Shown in pieces: positions 1-10,028 of a stretch of 17,500 bases of DNA. The stretch spans positions 7,637,861 through 7,655,360 of the forward strand of contig NC_135564.1 of assembly GCF_964340395.1 (NCBI RefSeq), given 5' to 3'. Each line of letters starts with the position of its first letter. Within the stretch, counting starts at the first letter, position 1. Below the pieces are notes generated by a model. The model searched no databases and had not been told where the DNA came from. It worked only from the letters and a program-made list of their open reading frames with translations. Source of the DNA: Glandiceps talaboti (Eukaryota; Hemichordata; Enteropneusta; Spengelidae). The translations under genes were made by a program, and so were the position numbers.

Positions 1-1018
1 ACGATACTATAAAGCCTGACAGATATTATTCACAGCAAGTGTACTCATTTTTCTCTGCTGGCATAAATAATTTACCCTACGAAATAACTCAAAAAAAAGG
101 GATGTGTTCTGATGTCCATAGAATGTCTATATCGTATTTTAAATTATTTAAATCTAAAACTACAAACATGGCCATGTGTGTAATCTCTGGATATTAACGT
201 TCACAATCACTCGGTGTATTCATATTCAAATTTGAAATACGTTCATCCAATAAACCTTCTCGATCGTAAACACGGACTGAATGCAATTATAAAACGATAA
301 CGCTTACAGGTCGTTAACTAGCTGCATATGACTGAAATCGTAAAAGTGTCAATTATTTGATTCATCGCCGCCATATCTATGCTGATACCTCTGTATTTCA
401 GCATGATATGCACATTAATGATATGGTTTTTTACAGTCATAAACATGCAATATTTATGAGCATACCGCCGACTTCATTAAAAGTTACTCTTACAAAACGG
501 TAGATGTTGTTTGTTATATTTTCAGATGTATATTCTTCGAAGTTGTATTCCATAAGTTTCTTTAATGGCGACAAACGTTTCCAGACCTTAGCTTTGTGCT
601 CTGCGGTTGTTTACCAGAAGTTCCTTTAAATGGCCATCTTTATTGGATTTACATATTTCAGTTTCAAAGAATCTCCTTTCAATATGTTATTTACAAGCTT
701 AAGACTGACTACTACCGTGTGCGTGTAATTTGTTTGTGCCATATTGTTCAAAAACAGTTACATCATATACATCACTAAATAAATACGGCAAAAATACATG
801 TACAGTGTATAGGGTAAAGTCACGTGAACGCCCTTGCTTAAAATACGACATTAGATGAACTGTTGTGATAAACACTCCCTGAAGCCATCCGGGGTTTTGG
901 GAATGGGGATATTCTAAGTTTACCTATTATCCATGTTGGTTAAAATATCGACAAACCTCGCAAAAATGGACATTGTAAGCCTACCCAAAGCAATGAACCG
1001 CACTGACAAAACAGGAAT
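1..1018. other. AT-rich stretch with no recognisable gene
   Basis: I see no reading frame of note on either strand and no RNA gene. The only short-motif observation is a CACGTG E-box at 821-826 inside the palindrome TCACGTGA, a site type bound by bHLH-zip factors in animals; a single such hexamer is weak evidence. An unrecognised open frame at 596-778 begins at a GTG rather than an ATG, so it is not a plausible eukaryotic gene. Confidence 0.6.
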
Positions 1019-1168
1019 ATGCGCATGGTATACTACGCAAACGATGAAGGTACACCTAATAATGCAGACAAGATGGGCAATTACTACGTACACGTTGATC
1101 TGATTATGACTGTAAAAGAAGAATCTTGTGGAAATTTTGTGAAAGCGGCTGCTGTGACGAGCTGTTAA
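1019..1168 (+). other. Candidate 49-residue reading frame, unrecognised
   Basis: ATG at 1019 to TAA at 1166-1168. The conceptual product begins MRMVYYANDEG and ends KAAAVTSC. It has balanced, protein-like composition (D, E, K, G, N and Y all present) and reads more like coding sequence than the low-complexity frames elsewhere in the window. The frame is closed only four codons upstream of the ATG by a TGA. A second frame, 966-1103 (45 residues, starting MDIVSLPKAM), overlaps it, and both cannot be real as single exons. The stop codon lies inside the first unit of the 24-bp duplication. I do not recognise the product. Frames of this length are expected many times by chance in such AT-rich DNA, so this is a weak candidate, perhaps a relic exon. 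Confidence 0.12.
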
Positions 1169-1200
1169 GAAGATGTTGTGACGAGCTGTTAAGAAGATGT
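1153..1200. repeat. Perfect 24-bp tandem duplication
   Basis: Two identical, directly adjacent 24-bp units, 1153-1176 and 1177-1200. Each starts TGTGACGAGC and ends AAGAAGATGT. The absence of any difference suggests a recent duplication by replication slippage. It lies just upstream of the larger triplicated repeat at 1242-1628. Confidence 0.9.
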
Positions 1201-1268
1201 TTTTCTTAGTCTAATATAAGCACTCTATCATCCTAACTCAAAGAAATCTTAGGCGCGAAAAAGGAGAC

Positions 1269-1305
1269 GAGATTATGTTACTTCTATTGGAAAAAATGTA
1301 ATCTC
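1269..1305. other. Predicted stem-loop in repeat copy 1
   Basis: GAGATTATGT at 1269-1278 can pair with ATGTAATCTC at 1296-1305. Seven Watson-Crick pairs are followed by two G-T wobbles and one more A-T pair, with a 17-nt loop. The same blocks in copy 2 pair without wobbles. Confidence 0.5.
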
Positions 1306-1428
1306 TTATATTTTGAAAGGTTGTCTGATTTTTTCTATGACTATGTATTTTAGGTTGCCTATGTTTTTGTTCGATAAGCACTTCGGCAGTATCTATCCTA
1401 AGAAATCTTAAGGCGCGAAAAAGCAGAC

Positions 1429-1465
1429 GAGATTATACTACTTCTATGTGAAAAGATATAATCTC
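1429..1465. other. Predicted stem-loop in repeat copy 2
   Basis: GAGATTATA at 1429-1437 is an exact reverse complement of TATAATCTC at 1457-1465, giving a 9-bp stem and a 19-nt loop. The outer seven pairs are identical to those of copy 1; the inner pairs differ but remain able to pair. Confidence 0.55.
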
Positions 1466-1637
1466 ACATTTTTAAAGGTTGTATATTTTGTTTCTCTGTA
1501 TTTTAGGTTGTATGTGTTTCTGTTCATAAAAACGAAAGTCGTGGAATCTTAAGGCGCGAAAAGGCAGATCAGAGTATGCGACGCCTATATGACAGAAATG
1601 TAATCTCTTACTTTGAAAGGTTGTCTATACCTGCGAA

Positions 1638-1649
1638 GGGGGGGGGGGG
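1638..1649 (+). repeat. Run of 12 G
   Basis: An uninterrupted G12 tract directly after the third repeat copy. It is unusual against the AT-rich background. Homopolymers of this length are also prone to length errors in sequencing. Confidence 0.9.
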
Positions 1650-2158
1650 AATGAAATGCTATGAAACTCAAAAAATTAAGCTTTGCAAACAATTTTCCAA
1701 GGTTTTCATAACCCTGTAAAGTAATTCCATCTAATGTATACTTACACAGACGCGAACTTTAGGCATTTTTGTTTCTCAATTCTTTGTTAAATCATTGTGG
1801 ATGGCACTAAAAGAAGTTTGCTTCAGAATCGGTGAATATTATATTTCATAAAAATAACATATTATCAAACGACATATTAACAATTCGGCTAACACTGCCA
1901 TTGAATTTACATGTTCTTTTTCCTCAAGGCTTCAAAAACATCATACAAATATATGGTCATTGGAAGTAATTTGAAATCGCTTAAGGGCATATATAATAAG
2001 CAAGCCGATCGAATGCACGTCTGATACACTTAGCCGTCGACAGGCTTTAGTCTCAAAAGTTTCCGAAAAATGCATTTTCGTTGATTCTTATATCAAAACA
2101 TATGTTTACTAAGTATCCTTAACATCGTTGCATATTGAGTTAGTCGATTTCTTGCAAG
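1650..2158. other. AT-rich stretch, nothing recognised
   Basis: No reading frame, repeat or RNA gene that I can support. Confidence 0.6.
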
Positions 2159-2166
2159 ATGACCAA

Positions 2167-2216
2167 AGTCATACATACGCATCATTATTCTTGCAAGTCA
2201 TATACGCATCATTATT
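2167..2216. repeat. Imperfect 27-29-bp tandem duplication
   Basis: AGTCAT is followed by TACGCATCATTATT at 2176-2189, and again at 2203-2216. The first unit has two extra bases (AC) relative to the second. In the + frame that starts at the ATG at 2159 (67 codons, ending at 2362) the two units encode a His-rich motif THHYxC twice. The product is otherwise unrecognised and I do not consider it a gene. Confidence 0.8.
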
Positions 2217-2811
2217 GCTGGCTGTATGTGGACTGTTCGTGCAAACTTGGGAGTAAAATCCATCTCCAAGTACCTTCACTGAGCCAATTACGAACTCCAT
2301 TGATCATTATCCATAACAAACTTCAATGGATTGATTTATACAATATTATGGTTATATATTAGTACAAACAATCCGGATAAGGCACATGGATTATGGTTGA
2401 CATATCGTTTTCTGGTAATGACTAATAAGGGAATTGGAATGAAGGTTTGGTTCTTCAGAGGTCATCCTACATTTTTAAGAATATGGACAAACATGCATGG
2501 CATTTCAGTACCATTCATGTTGTCAAGGAAATACCATACACATATAACGACTGTGACACGTGACCGTGGTCATGTCTAGTAAGCACTGCCTACAAATATG
2601 CCTTATAACCGGTACATTAAATTTGTCAGAGGATAGTATAAAGCTTAGACTTTATATAATATATCACGGACGTTAAATACACATGATTAACAGTTATTAA
2701 ATCAGTCATCGTCATTTGCTAATAACATAGTAACTCTACAATCTTAACACAGTTTATCTGATTTCCACACCAAATTCCCAATTTCCTTTAACACAAATAA
2801 AAGAACACTGG
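2217..2811. other. AT-rich stretch with one E-box word
   Basis: Only unrecognised short frames, including an 82-codon one at 2331-2579 with no domain I know. CACGTG at 2557-2562 sits in an imperfect inverted repeat at about 2555-2575, where GACACGTGACC faces GGTCATGTC. Single motifs of this kind occur by chance. Confidence 0.5.
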
Positions 2812-2840
2812 CAGACAGACAGACAGACAGACAGACAGTC

Positions 2841-2899
<59 letters not shown>
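2812..2899 (+). repeat. (CAGA)22 microsatellite
   Basis: 22 tetranucleotide units in one phase with a single interruption: the seventh unit (2836-2839) reads CAGT. It is flanked by non-repetitive sequence. Long CAGA arrays are typical of animal nuclear genomes, and a near-perfect array of this length is likely to be length-variable. Confidence 0.95.
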
Positions 2900-3019
2900 T
2901 AGACTGCACGATCCAAATCAGAACCCCTTTATTAAATAGTGTGTGACTTGTTGATAATCTGAATTTTCATTGAAGCTGTCATTATTTCAATATTAGTAAG
3001 TTGCTGGTTCTGGTTTACA

Positions 3020-3214
3020 ATGGCCAGTACGTTTGTCATTACACATCAACGATCGACAACTACTTCATATACTGAACTTTATGTTGAACATTCTTCGGAC
3101 AAAGATCTTACTTCAGATACAAAAATATCTTCGATGCAAAGTCAGTATATACACATGGACACGGTAGGATACTGCATACAAACACGAAGTTACATTGTGC
3201 AGATGAAGGAATAA
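3020..3214 (+). other. Candidate 64-residue ATG-led frame, unrecognised
   Basis: The ATG at 3020 has a favourable eukaryotic start context: A at -3 and G at +4. The product starts MASTFVITHQR, is rich in Ser, Thr and Tyr, and ends at a TAA after QMKE. It has no signal peptide, no membrane segment and no motif I recognise. Its length is well within chance expectation for this base composition. It could be a first exon or simply a chance frame, and I favour chance. Confidence 0.12.
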
Positions 3215-4128
3215 GCTTATAGGCTTGTTTAGAATTCTCCAAGAATATAATTATTACGGATGGGTTTTAAGCCCTGGATTATTTTACAGCAGTCACTTTT
3301 GGTTATCTCCAAACACAGCTTTCGACCTTTGCACTTTTATCCATAGGTTTTAATCTCGTTATGAATCCTCACTCGTGCATTTTCCTATAAAGATTTCACA
3401 AATTCTCTGATGCTGGAATGAATATGGTAAGCTTATTAAGAGCTCATAAGCGAATGAGGCGTTCGAATGAGATGTATTGTTAAATGGGTTTGAAGTCATG
3501 TTCGCGTTTTTATTGAATTACTGACTGCATGTAGTCAAAACAAAACATAATTTATATTGAAAGGGTTCTCTTATCGGCCAAACAAGTCCCAACATCTAAA
3601 ATAACAACCATATATATTCATTACGAAGTCCAAGACCTTTCAAGTTTATGTTAACCATTGAACCTTAAAACATTTTTTCCAGGCTGGGATCAAAATATCA
3701 AATTCGTTAAGAAAAAATTTAAAAACGTCTATTAACTTTCTAGGCTAACATTACGAAGAATTATCTCAAATATAGACATGAGAAGGACTGTCAATCCCCA
3801 ATCTATGAATAGGTGTCAAGAGAAAATGGAAGTATAATTGGTAGAGGTGTGTATTAGATATACTTAGTGCTACGGTCTTTGATTACCAGCGAAGTATTCA
3901 TTGACACGGTGCAATTTTTCCTAAAACCTAATAGTCTCAGATTCTGTAATTGGAAGAAGAGAAGCAACGGTCTTTTGATAGTAACAATTTGAATACATAT
4001 ACAGCAGGATAAGCATCTACAATTCTGTCCGTTCTTTTCACCATGGTTAACTAAATTCTGCTATGCAGTAATTTATTTTTTTGAATTACGTTTTGATCGT
4101 TAAATTGAATTACTTTAATTTGACCTTC
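3215..4128. other. AT-rich stretch, nothing recognised
   Basis: No frame, repeat or RNA gene stands out. Confidence 0.6.
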
Positions 4129-4266
4129 TGCAGGTGAATCGAATCATTTCTGATCCGCTTAAAAGCAGTTGCTGCTTATTTCAAGGATGAGTGACAAACT
4201 ATTTTAAATGATTTAGATTAAGCAAATAATTGGTAGGACATAATTGGGAACCAAGATACACCTGCA
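4129..4266. promoter_or_regulatory. Possible cis-regulatory cluster: paired E-boxes around homeodomain-type words
   Basis: TGCAGGTG at 4129-4136 is the exact reverse complement of CACCTGCA at 4259-4266. Both contain the CACCTG/CAGGTG E-box bound in animals by Snail- and ZEB-type zinc fingers, and ZEB proteins are known to favour paired CACCT sites. Between them lie two ATAATTGG words 14 bp apart (4226-4233 and 4240-4247), matching the TAATTG homeodomain core, and the hairpin-like AAGCAG-TTG-CTGCTT at about 4161-4175. The motifs are seen; the regulatory role is inferred only from their grouping, and AT-rich DNA yields TAATT words readily. Confidence 0.2.
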
Positions 4267-6556
4267 AATTGTGATTTTGTCAGACAGAAAAACATTCATT
4301 AGATTAAGAATGTTTTAATATACAACAATGCTATTAATTGCATTCTTGTAGCAGTGTGACGGTAATGAAATAATGAAATGATCTAAGTGCAATCGTCAAC
4401 TAGAATATCGTGAACTTTACTCTACTGGGATGAGCAAGAAAAGTTTGAGCTAATATTCGGTGTTAAGTTTTCACTGCTACGTAGTTTCTATTGGTCGAAT
4501 CTATGTAATAGTATGGATCTGAAGAACTAACCATCTATATCTAGTTATTGTAATTTGTGGCCTGTTGTTCCCACACTAAAAAGAAAGTTGATCTACATGA
4601 AAATTGGGTCTATGGTTATTTGGAAGAAGTATTTGACGCTCACTATCTGAACAGGTGTAAATAATGTTATCTTTTTTCTCTCTAAATGCTAGTAATGTAA
4701 AACTATTGGGGAGAACTACTAGGAAATGCATCAAATGCATCAAAATACATCAATTATTTTCTTTTTTAAATATCTTACATAAATTTGACTATTGATCAAA
4801 TGGAATTAACAATATCAAAATTTTACATTGAAAGTCTGTTTCAAAATAACAGTTGGTGAAAGGTGGATTTTCGGAAATACGTTCTTGACCATATGAAATT
4901 GTTATTCAACGATAACAGATCCATGATCTACATAATTTAAATTTCGTCTACAAATATCAATAATATGTATACTATGCTCATTAAGTCTGATGTACTTTTA
5001 ATAATATAGAATAATAATACGATATACAAAATATACAAAATCCTGATCGCAACCGAATAATCCAAACTAACATTTGTGAAACAGTGAGGCTACAAAATTC
5101 ACTTAAATTCACATTTTTCCTATAAATGGGGAAGGCAATTATTTCTCGTTATTTGAGAATAGTTGAAACATGTAGCCTACAGTAAAGAGCCAAAGAGGGT
5201 GTTATTTGAATCTAAACTCAAGCTTTCATCTTCCTGTCTTGAATTTTTTACAAACATTCTTACATCAAAGTAGCCTTCAGAATTCAAAAAATAAATAAAA
5301 GCTATCACGACTTACGGCGATTTTTAAAGGTCACTGAAATTCTATCCAAACCCTACTGCCGTTGATTATTGTTTCACTGTGATGGTACAAAACCGTGCAC
5401 AGGGAAGAGTTAGATGCATGAATGTGAGGGTTATTCTGAATTTAATACACCTGTCGAAATGGCAAACACAAAGCACTACTCATAACGAACAGCGATCGAT
5501 ATGAGTAGTTGATTTAAAGGCCAGAAGTATGCTGTTTCTCGTTATCAATACAGCTTACAGTTTGTTAGTATTGAACACCTGTCCAAGTGCTTCTATTGCT
5601 CTATAAGGATTGAAGATTTTGTACACATTATTATTCAAGTAAGCGTCATGTCGACACTTGTGGCATTTTGCTCAATAATTAATACACGTATTTTAGGAAA
5701 ATTATCTTACTGCACAGTAGATACCGCACTTTTGCTAAGACTAGGACAATATAGCTATATTTGCTAAATCTTGAACATTGAAACTAAAATGTCAGGACAC
5801 AGCTTCAGCATCAACTCAGTAGTTATAGACTAGTCTCAATTTTCAGAATAGATGGTGAACCGACGACTTAGACGAGCTTACTTTACCTTTGCGATGACCG
5901 TATAAATGTAATTTCAAAACATAAAGACAACTTTTGGGCATATCAAGCATGCGTATTACAAGCGCGATTTGATGAAATACTGTCAATCTCTTAATATCCA
6001 CACGCATCCTACAGAGATTTCCTTATTACATTGCTGTGCTGGGAACATTTGTGCCCATGGGGTCACACATGTTATTTGTTAACACGAGGCATTAAGTCAA
6101 ACAGGCCTATATATTTTACCATAGCTTCACGAATTGAGACATGTAATAAATTCAATTCACATTTTGAGTCCCTTTGGCTAATTTAAAGTGGATTTTTGCT
6201 GATAGGCACTATTTAAATGTAGGTATATTTCTTCATAAATACGCGCAGACTAACATTTTTGGAATAACATTTTTCAACCCTCGCAAACACCTATGATTCT
6301 TTCTAAATCTTAACTCTTAACCTGTGCTACATGCTTAGTTTGTTATCATTTTCCTTGGGTAAATCATAGCGAAGTACATACCCATAATATAGTTTATATT
6401 AACTTATCAAACAATTAAATCGACATTCAAATTTATTGCAGTAGGCAAAAATAAACAAACTGAAAACGTTATCAAACTCCTCTACTAGAATAAACAACTT
6501 AACTCAAAATGTAATTAACCGGCAAATATTAATAACCAACCTTATGTCATATCAAT
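4267..6556. other. AT-rich stretch with scattered short motifs
   Basis: No gene recognised over 2.3 kb. It holds a small 9-bp tandem repeat (listed separately) and two further CACCTG E-box words at 5448-5453 and 5576-5581. No RNA gene or transposon was recognised. Confidence 0.6.
4724..4751 (+). repeat. Three-unit 9-bp tandem repeat
   Basis: AAATGCATC at 4724-4732 and 4733-4741, then the variant AAAATACATC at 4742-4751. The first two units are identical. Confidence 0.8.
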
Positions 6557-6580
6557 TGAACCCTTTATTGAAAAGGTTCA
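6557..6580. other. Near-perfect 24-bp palindrome
   Basis: TGAACC at 6557-6562 faces GGTTCA at 6575-6580. Pairing continues through TTT/AAA after one C-A mismatch, around a 4-nt ATTG centre. It could form a DNA hairpin, or be an inverted arrangement of AGGTTCA-like nuclear-receptor half-sites. The second reading is speculative. Confidence 0.6.
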
Positions 6581-6641
6581 TTTTGAGAAATGTCATCGTC
6601 GATATATTAGGATTACTTGCTCGGGATGGCCTCGTAAATTA

Positions 6642-6648
6642 TGACTCA
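6642..6648. promoter_or_regulatory. AP-1 type word TGACTCA
   Basis: An exact match to the canonical TGACTCA palindrome bound by Fos/Jun-type bZIP factors. It is one of two in the window (the other is at 16155-16161). The match is exact, but function is unproven. Confidence 0.2.
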
Positions 6649-6766
6649 CTCATCACGTAAATGATAGTTTTATTACCTTTATGATTATTCCTAATGTGCC
6701 ACTAAAACGTTATTATACTTATTCTATAGACCACATTAACGTGCACCGTTTACTTCTACCATTAGT

Positions 6767-6833
6767 ATTAATTAATTAATTCATTCATTCATTCATACAT
6801 ACATACATACATACATACATACATACATACATA
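6767..6833 (+). repeat. Compound microsatellite (ATTA)3-(TCAT)4-(ACAT)9
   Basis: Three tetranucleotide blocks run without a break: ATTA units at 6767-6778, TCAT units at 6781-6796 and ACAT units at 6797-6832. Adjacent blocks differ by one base per unit, which suggests stepwise conversion of one repeat type into the next by point mutation followed by slippage. Confidence 0.95.
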
Positions 6834-7790
6834 AAATCACTGGCTTATTATTACAATATCATTCGTCATAAATCACTTTAATACTCGATCAGGGAAGGAA
6901 TAGAATGTGTATATAATTAAACATGAATCAACTGGTCATTATAGGACAGGGTGGAATCTATGACTTTTTATTACCCTAAGACGTCAGATGTTTATGTAAT
7001 GAAATATATATATATAAATTATTTTCTTGGAATTTGCATACACATACAAGTTGACATTCTTGAAAACACAAACACAAAATCCACATATCGAGTTTAAAGA
7101 GCGTTGTCTTGTTTTCGTTTCGTATACATCGACTCCATTCATACATAACGGTTTTACACTTTGCAGTCTGCATATAACTATTTTATGGGGTTTTCTATTC
7201 TCTGATTATTTGCTGTTACTGTGTAATCCACTAAAATAATGATTTAGCTCGTTACATTTGTAAAAGTAGTGACACATGAGTACTTACATATTATACAGTC
7301 ACCTGAAAAGGCTTTCCTCAAACTCATCATTTGCAGGTTAATTATTGAACTAAGATAATTGCAACTCTTGAGCTTGAGGGGATTGTAAATGAGTGAATGT
7401 ATGCCTACTCACCAAGACGCAGAATAACAACTAGTCATATGATACCTCTCTGCTGTCGTCTCTTGTAATGCAAAGACCTCGAGTTATTAGAAAGAAGGAG
7501 CCGATGGTCTTAATAAGGAAGAACGATTATTTGCTGTTCTCTCTCAGGCAATCGCCATAATGTGTGTGAACATGGTTCCTTTGCTACATAAACATCTTAG
7601 CATTTCCTGGGTGATCTTGTCTTGCTACATAACTACCGTAATATTTGTTTTAGTTTGATCTCACAATCCATTCAAATAGATACTAGCCATCGTCTACTTT
7701 TTACATAAGTACAACCTTAATAGTTTGCTAGCGAAGGCTTGTAAGGAAGGAATTATACAAATTGCTACTTTATCTCCTAAATTCTCCCTG
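6834..7790. other. AT-rich stretch, short AT run only
   Basis: A short (AT) run at about 7003-7016 is the only repeat. Overlapping frames on both strands at 6976-7239 have no recognisable product. Confidence 0.6.
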
Positions 7791-7816
7791 GACAGGGTGG
7801 GTACACTTTCCCTGTC
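7791..7816. other. Inverted repeat GACAGGG...CCCTGTC overlapping splice-like signals
   Basis: GACAGGG at 7791-7797 is the exact reverse complement of CCCTGTC at 7810-7816, with a 12-nt loop. The same place also looks like a very small exon: a CT-rich run ends in ACAG at 7795, and a consensus donor TAG|GTAAGT follows at 7835/7836. The 40 bp between (7796-7835) has one open frame reading GGYTFPVFIPCDL. Neither reading has further support. The hairpin is directly visible, while the exon is only a possibility. Confidence 0.35.
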
Positions 7817-7940
7817 TTTATCCCTTGTGATCTAGGTAAGTGATATTCAACTATGTTTTGGAAAGGGGCATATTAAATTTAAGAAATTGATGCCCTTTTC
7901 GTTAGCTTTCAATGCTAAAATATACAAAACTGGTCAACGC

Positions 7941-8130
7941 TGTTCAATTACCTTCGGTAGGAATTACCTGTCGTGAAACATACATGCAATGCATAAATTA
8001 TTCACTTCTTAGTTAGCTAAACCATTAGATAATAAACATGTTTAATAATCTTCGGTAGGAATTACCTGTCTTGAAACATAATGCATTAAATTACCCTTTC
8101 TTGGTTAGCAAAAGCATTAGATAATAATAA
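7941..8130 (+). repeat. Diverged tandem duplication, 98-bp and 92-bp units
   Basis: Unit 1 is 7941-8038 and unit 2 is 8039-8130. CTTCGGTAGGAATTACCTGT occurs exactly in both (from 7952 and from 8050), followed by a TGAAACATA block, an ATGCAT block, a GTTAGC block and ATTAGATAATAA near the end. The second unit has lost about 6 bp in its middle and carries several substitutions, so the duplication is not recent. It shows no coding potential and no resemblance to a mobile element I know. Confidence 0.85.
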
Positions 8131-10028
8131 GATATTTCCATATAATATATGATAGTATACTGTTTGCCCGAATTGCTACAAACTCAAATTATTTGTAAGT
8201 GTCATTAATAGTAAGTTAGTGACATAATGATAGTACGTTATTTACATTATATTCTAACAAACTGTGAAGTATAAACTGTGTCTCTTGGTAATTATGTAAA
8301 TGTGCAAATAAACAGAAAGAAATTGCTCGAAATTGACATGTGCATGAAAACTTCACTAACAAGGTAAACGGGAAACTAGAAATTGTAGTTAATTAATCAA
8401 ATGACATGGAGACATGGCTTTGCATATTAAAGACACATCTCAGCAGTTTGTAGCCGTGCTTCATTTTAGTTTGTGATGACTCGAGAGGATAATGTGGAAT
8501 TTTCCAATTAATAATATTCAGGTTTACACCAGAACAATAATTTTGTAAGATTGAGTAATGAAATAGTAATGGCGTAATGGAAATACATAACATTGTGACA
8601 ACATGTAGAAAAGAAGGTAGACTTTACCAATAGAATCATTTATCTGTGTTTCTAGTACTACATATTTTCTTCAAATTATAACAGAAAAAGTACATATTTC
8701 CAACTGGAATATGTGAGGAGGCTAAACGTCAACGTCTCAGATTAACAATGTAGTTTTGTTAGATTTATCCACTTAACTCTTAATTTAACACAACCGGAGC
8801 TAAAGTCTTGAGGAAAATGCTTTTAAGTGCTGACCTTTAGAATGATATACTTGCCATGGCATAAACATGAAGCAATTACCCTGTCGATGCATAAATGAAA
8901 ATGCTGTATTTGTGAATGCGTGGGTTCGTGGTGTATTACTCACGAGTTTGTGTATACATAACAATCAAGAAAAATGTCTCGTACAATTAGAATTTCAGAA
9001 TGATTGCGAACTCGTTTGACAGTTGTAATATGAAACTGCCGTTTCTAATGCACTTTGCGATTAAGAGCACTAGGGCAAATTAAAAACTCACTTTCATCCT
9101 GAATCTGGACTCAAACATTTAGGTTGATTTGACGTCAAGATATATTCATCATCTCTACTGTATTTTCCTTCTAAATCCGGATATGATTACGGTTTCTTAA
9201 GAGAAGTACTTTGAGTACATTTGACAGGGATCTCAATGCAAATGCGTGGACATGTAGCAAATTATTAACGGATATGTACAAAATTAGGCAAAGAGGACTT
9301 CGACTTCATAATCCTATCATCTGGCACAAGGATAGTACGTGTTATAAAGAGTATATACAAGATATGAAGTATACCATTAGCTATCTTCGAATTTGCAGAC
9401 GTCTCCGCTATTTGGATGTTTGAAGATTACAAAAGAAGGTATTGATACCACACTACACATAATATATCTTTCTACAGATTCTGACCTGTTTATTTGCATA
9501 CCAAACATTTTATTTAAGCAATGGCTAACTTCATTATTGAGGTAGAGAAAGTTTACCCAATTCGTCACTAACAACTGCTTTAGCTCGGTTTTTCCCTTGT
9601 AACAAAGCGGGAATTGCCTCGCATAATATAAACAAGACCCTCTTGTAACATGACCTAGGTATCTTCAAAACACTGAACAGTTGGCTACCTTTAAGGAATG
9701 TCATTTATGGAATGTTAGTGAATGAAGCATATAAGCCTCATCTCAATTGATCTCAAGATATTCCAACGGATAAACAAGAACATATTCGGAGTTGTGTCAG
9801 TATCTGTCTGAGAAAAGTCGATATCTACTTTGGTCTTAACCGTTGTGGTGATTACATATCTCAAGCCTGAACATTAGTTGTGTTTTGCTTTTCCATATAA
9901 TTCACTACTCTGCTTAACATTTATTTGACGTGGCTTTATTGCTGTCACTGATAGCATGGGACGACAACTTACAGGGCGTATCACTAATGCGCAAGTCATG
10001 CATTTATGGAAAGAATCGAATTAAAATA
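8131..10028. other. AT-rich stretch with one CRE palindrome
   Basis: No gene recognised. TTGACGTCAA at 9129-9138 contains the full cAMP-response-element octamer TGACGTCA. A 70-codon + frame at 9211-9423 begins at a TTG, with its first ATG at about codon 22. It is Lys/Arg/Tyr-rich but matches no family I know. A 66-codon minus frame at 8393-8593 is likewise unrecognised. Confidence 0.55.

Larger units (their letters stand above)
1242..1628. repeat. Three diverged tandem copies of a roughly 150-bp repeat
   Basis: The word GGCGCGAAAA with an upstream AATCTTA recurs at about 1252, 1412 and 1553, giving periods of about 160 and 141 bp. Copies span approximately 1242-1400, 1401-1544 and 1545-1628. 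The shared blocks are, in order: AATCTTA(A)GGCGCGAAAA, a GAGATTAT-like segment, a CTTCTAT-like segment, TAATCTC, and GAAAGGTTGT or a variant of it. Copies 1 and 2 also share TGTATTTTAGGTTG and a TGTTC(G)ATAA block, which copy 3 lacks, so copy 3 is truncated at its right end. In copies 1 and 2 the GAGATTA and TAATCTC blocks are complementary and can form a stem. Indels and many substitutions show the copies are old. The array could be a small satellite or tandem copies of a short non-autonomous element. I do not recognise the family. Confidence 0.8.

Noticed and set aside
596-778. 60-residue + frame
   Set aside because: It begins at GTG, has no recognisable product and is within chance length.
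1638-1649. G12 run as a possible G-quadruplex
   Set aside because: A single run without further G-tracts nearby; the homopolymer is the simpler description.
2812-2899. Regular array that might be taken for a CRISPR-like repeat
   Set aside because: It is a plain 4-bp microsatellite with no spacers, in DNA that looks eukaryotic.
4493-4501. GGTCGAATC, resembling a tRNA B box
   Set aside because: No A box at the right distance and no acceptor-stem pairing around it; no tRNA-derived SINE body either.
6976-7239. Overlapping frames on both strands
   Set aside because: Mutually overlapping short frames in AT-rich DNA with no family resemblance.
9211-9574. Overlapping + and - frames (9211-9423, 9377-9574)
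   Set aside because: The + frame starts at TTG; neither product is recognisable and lengths are within chance.
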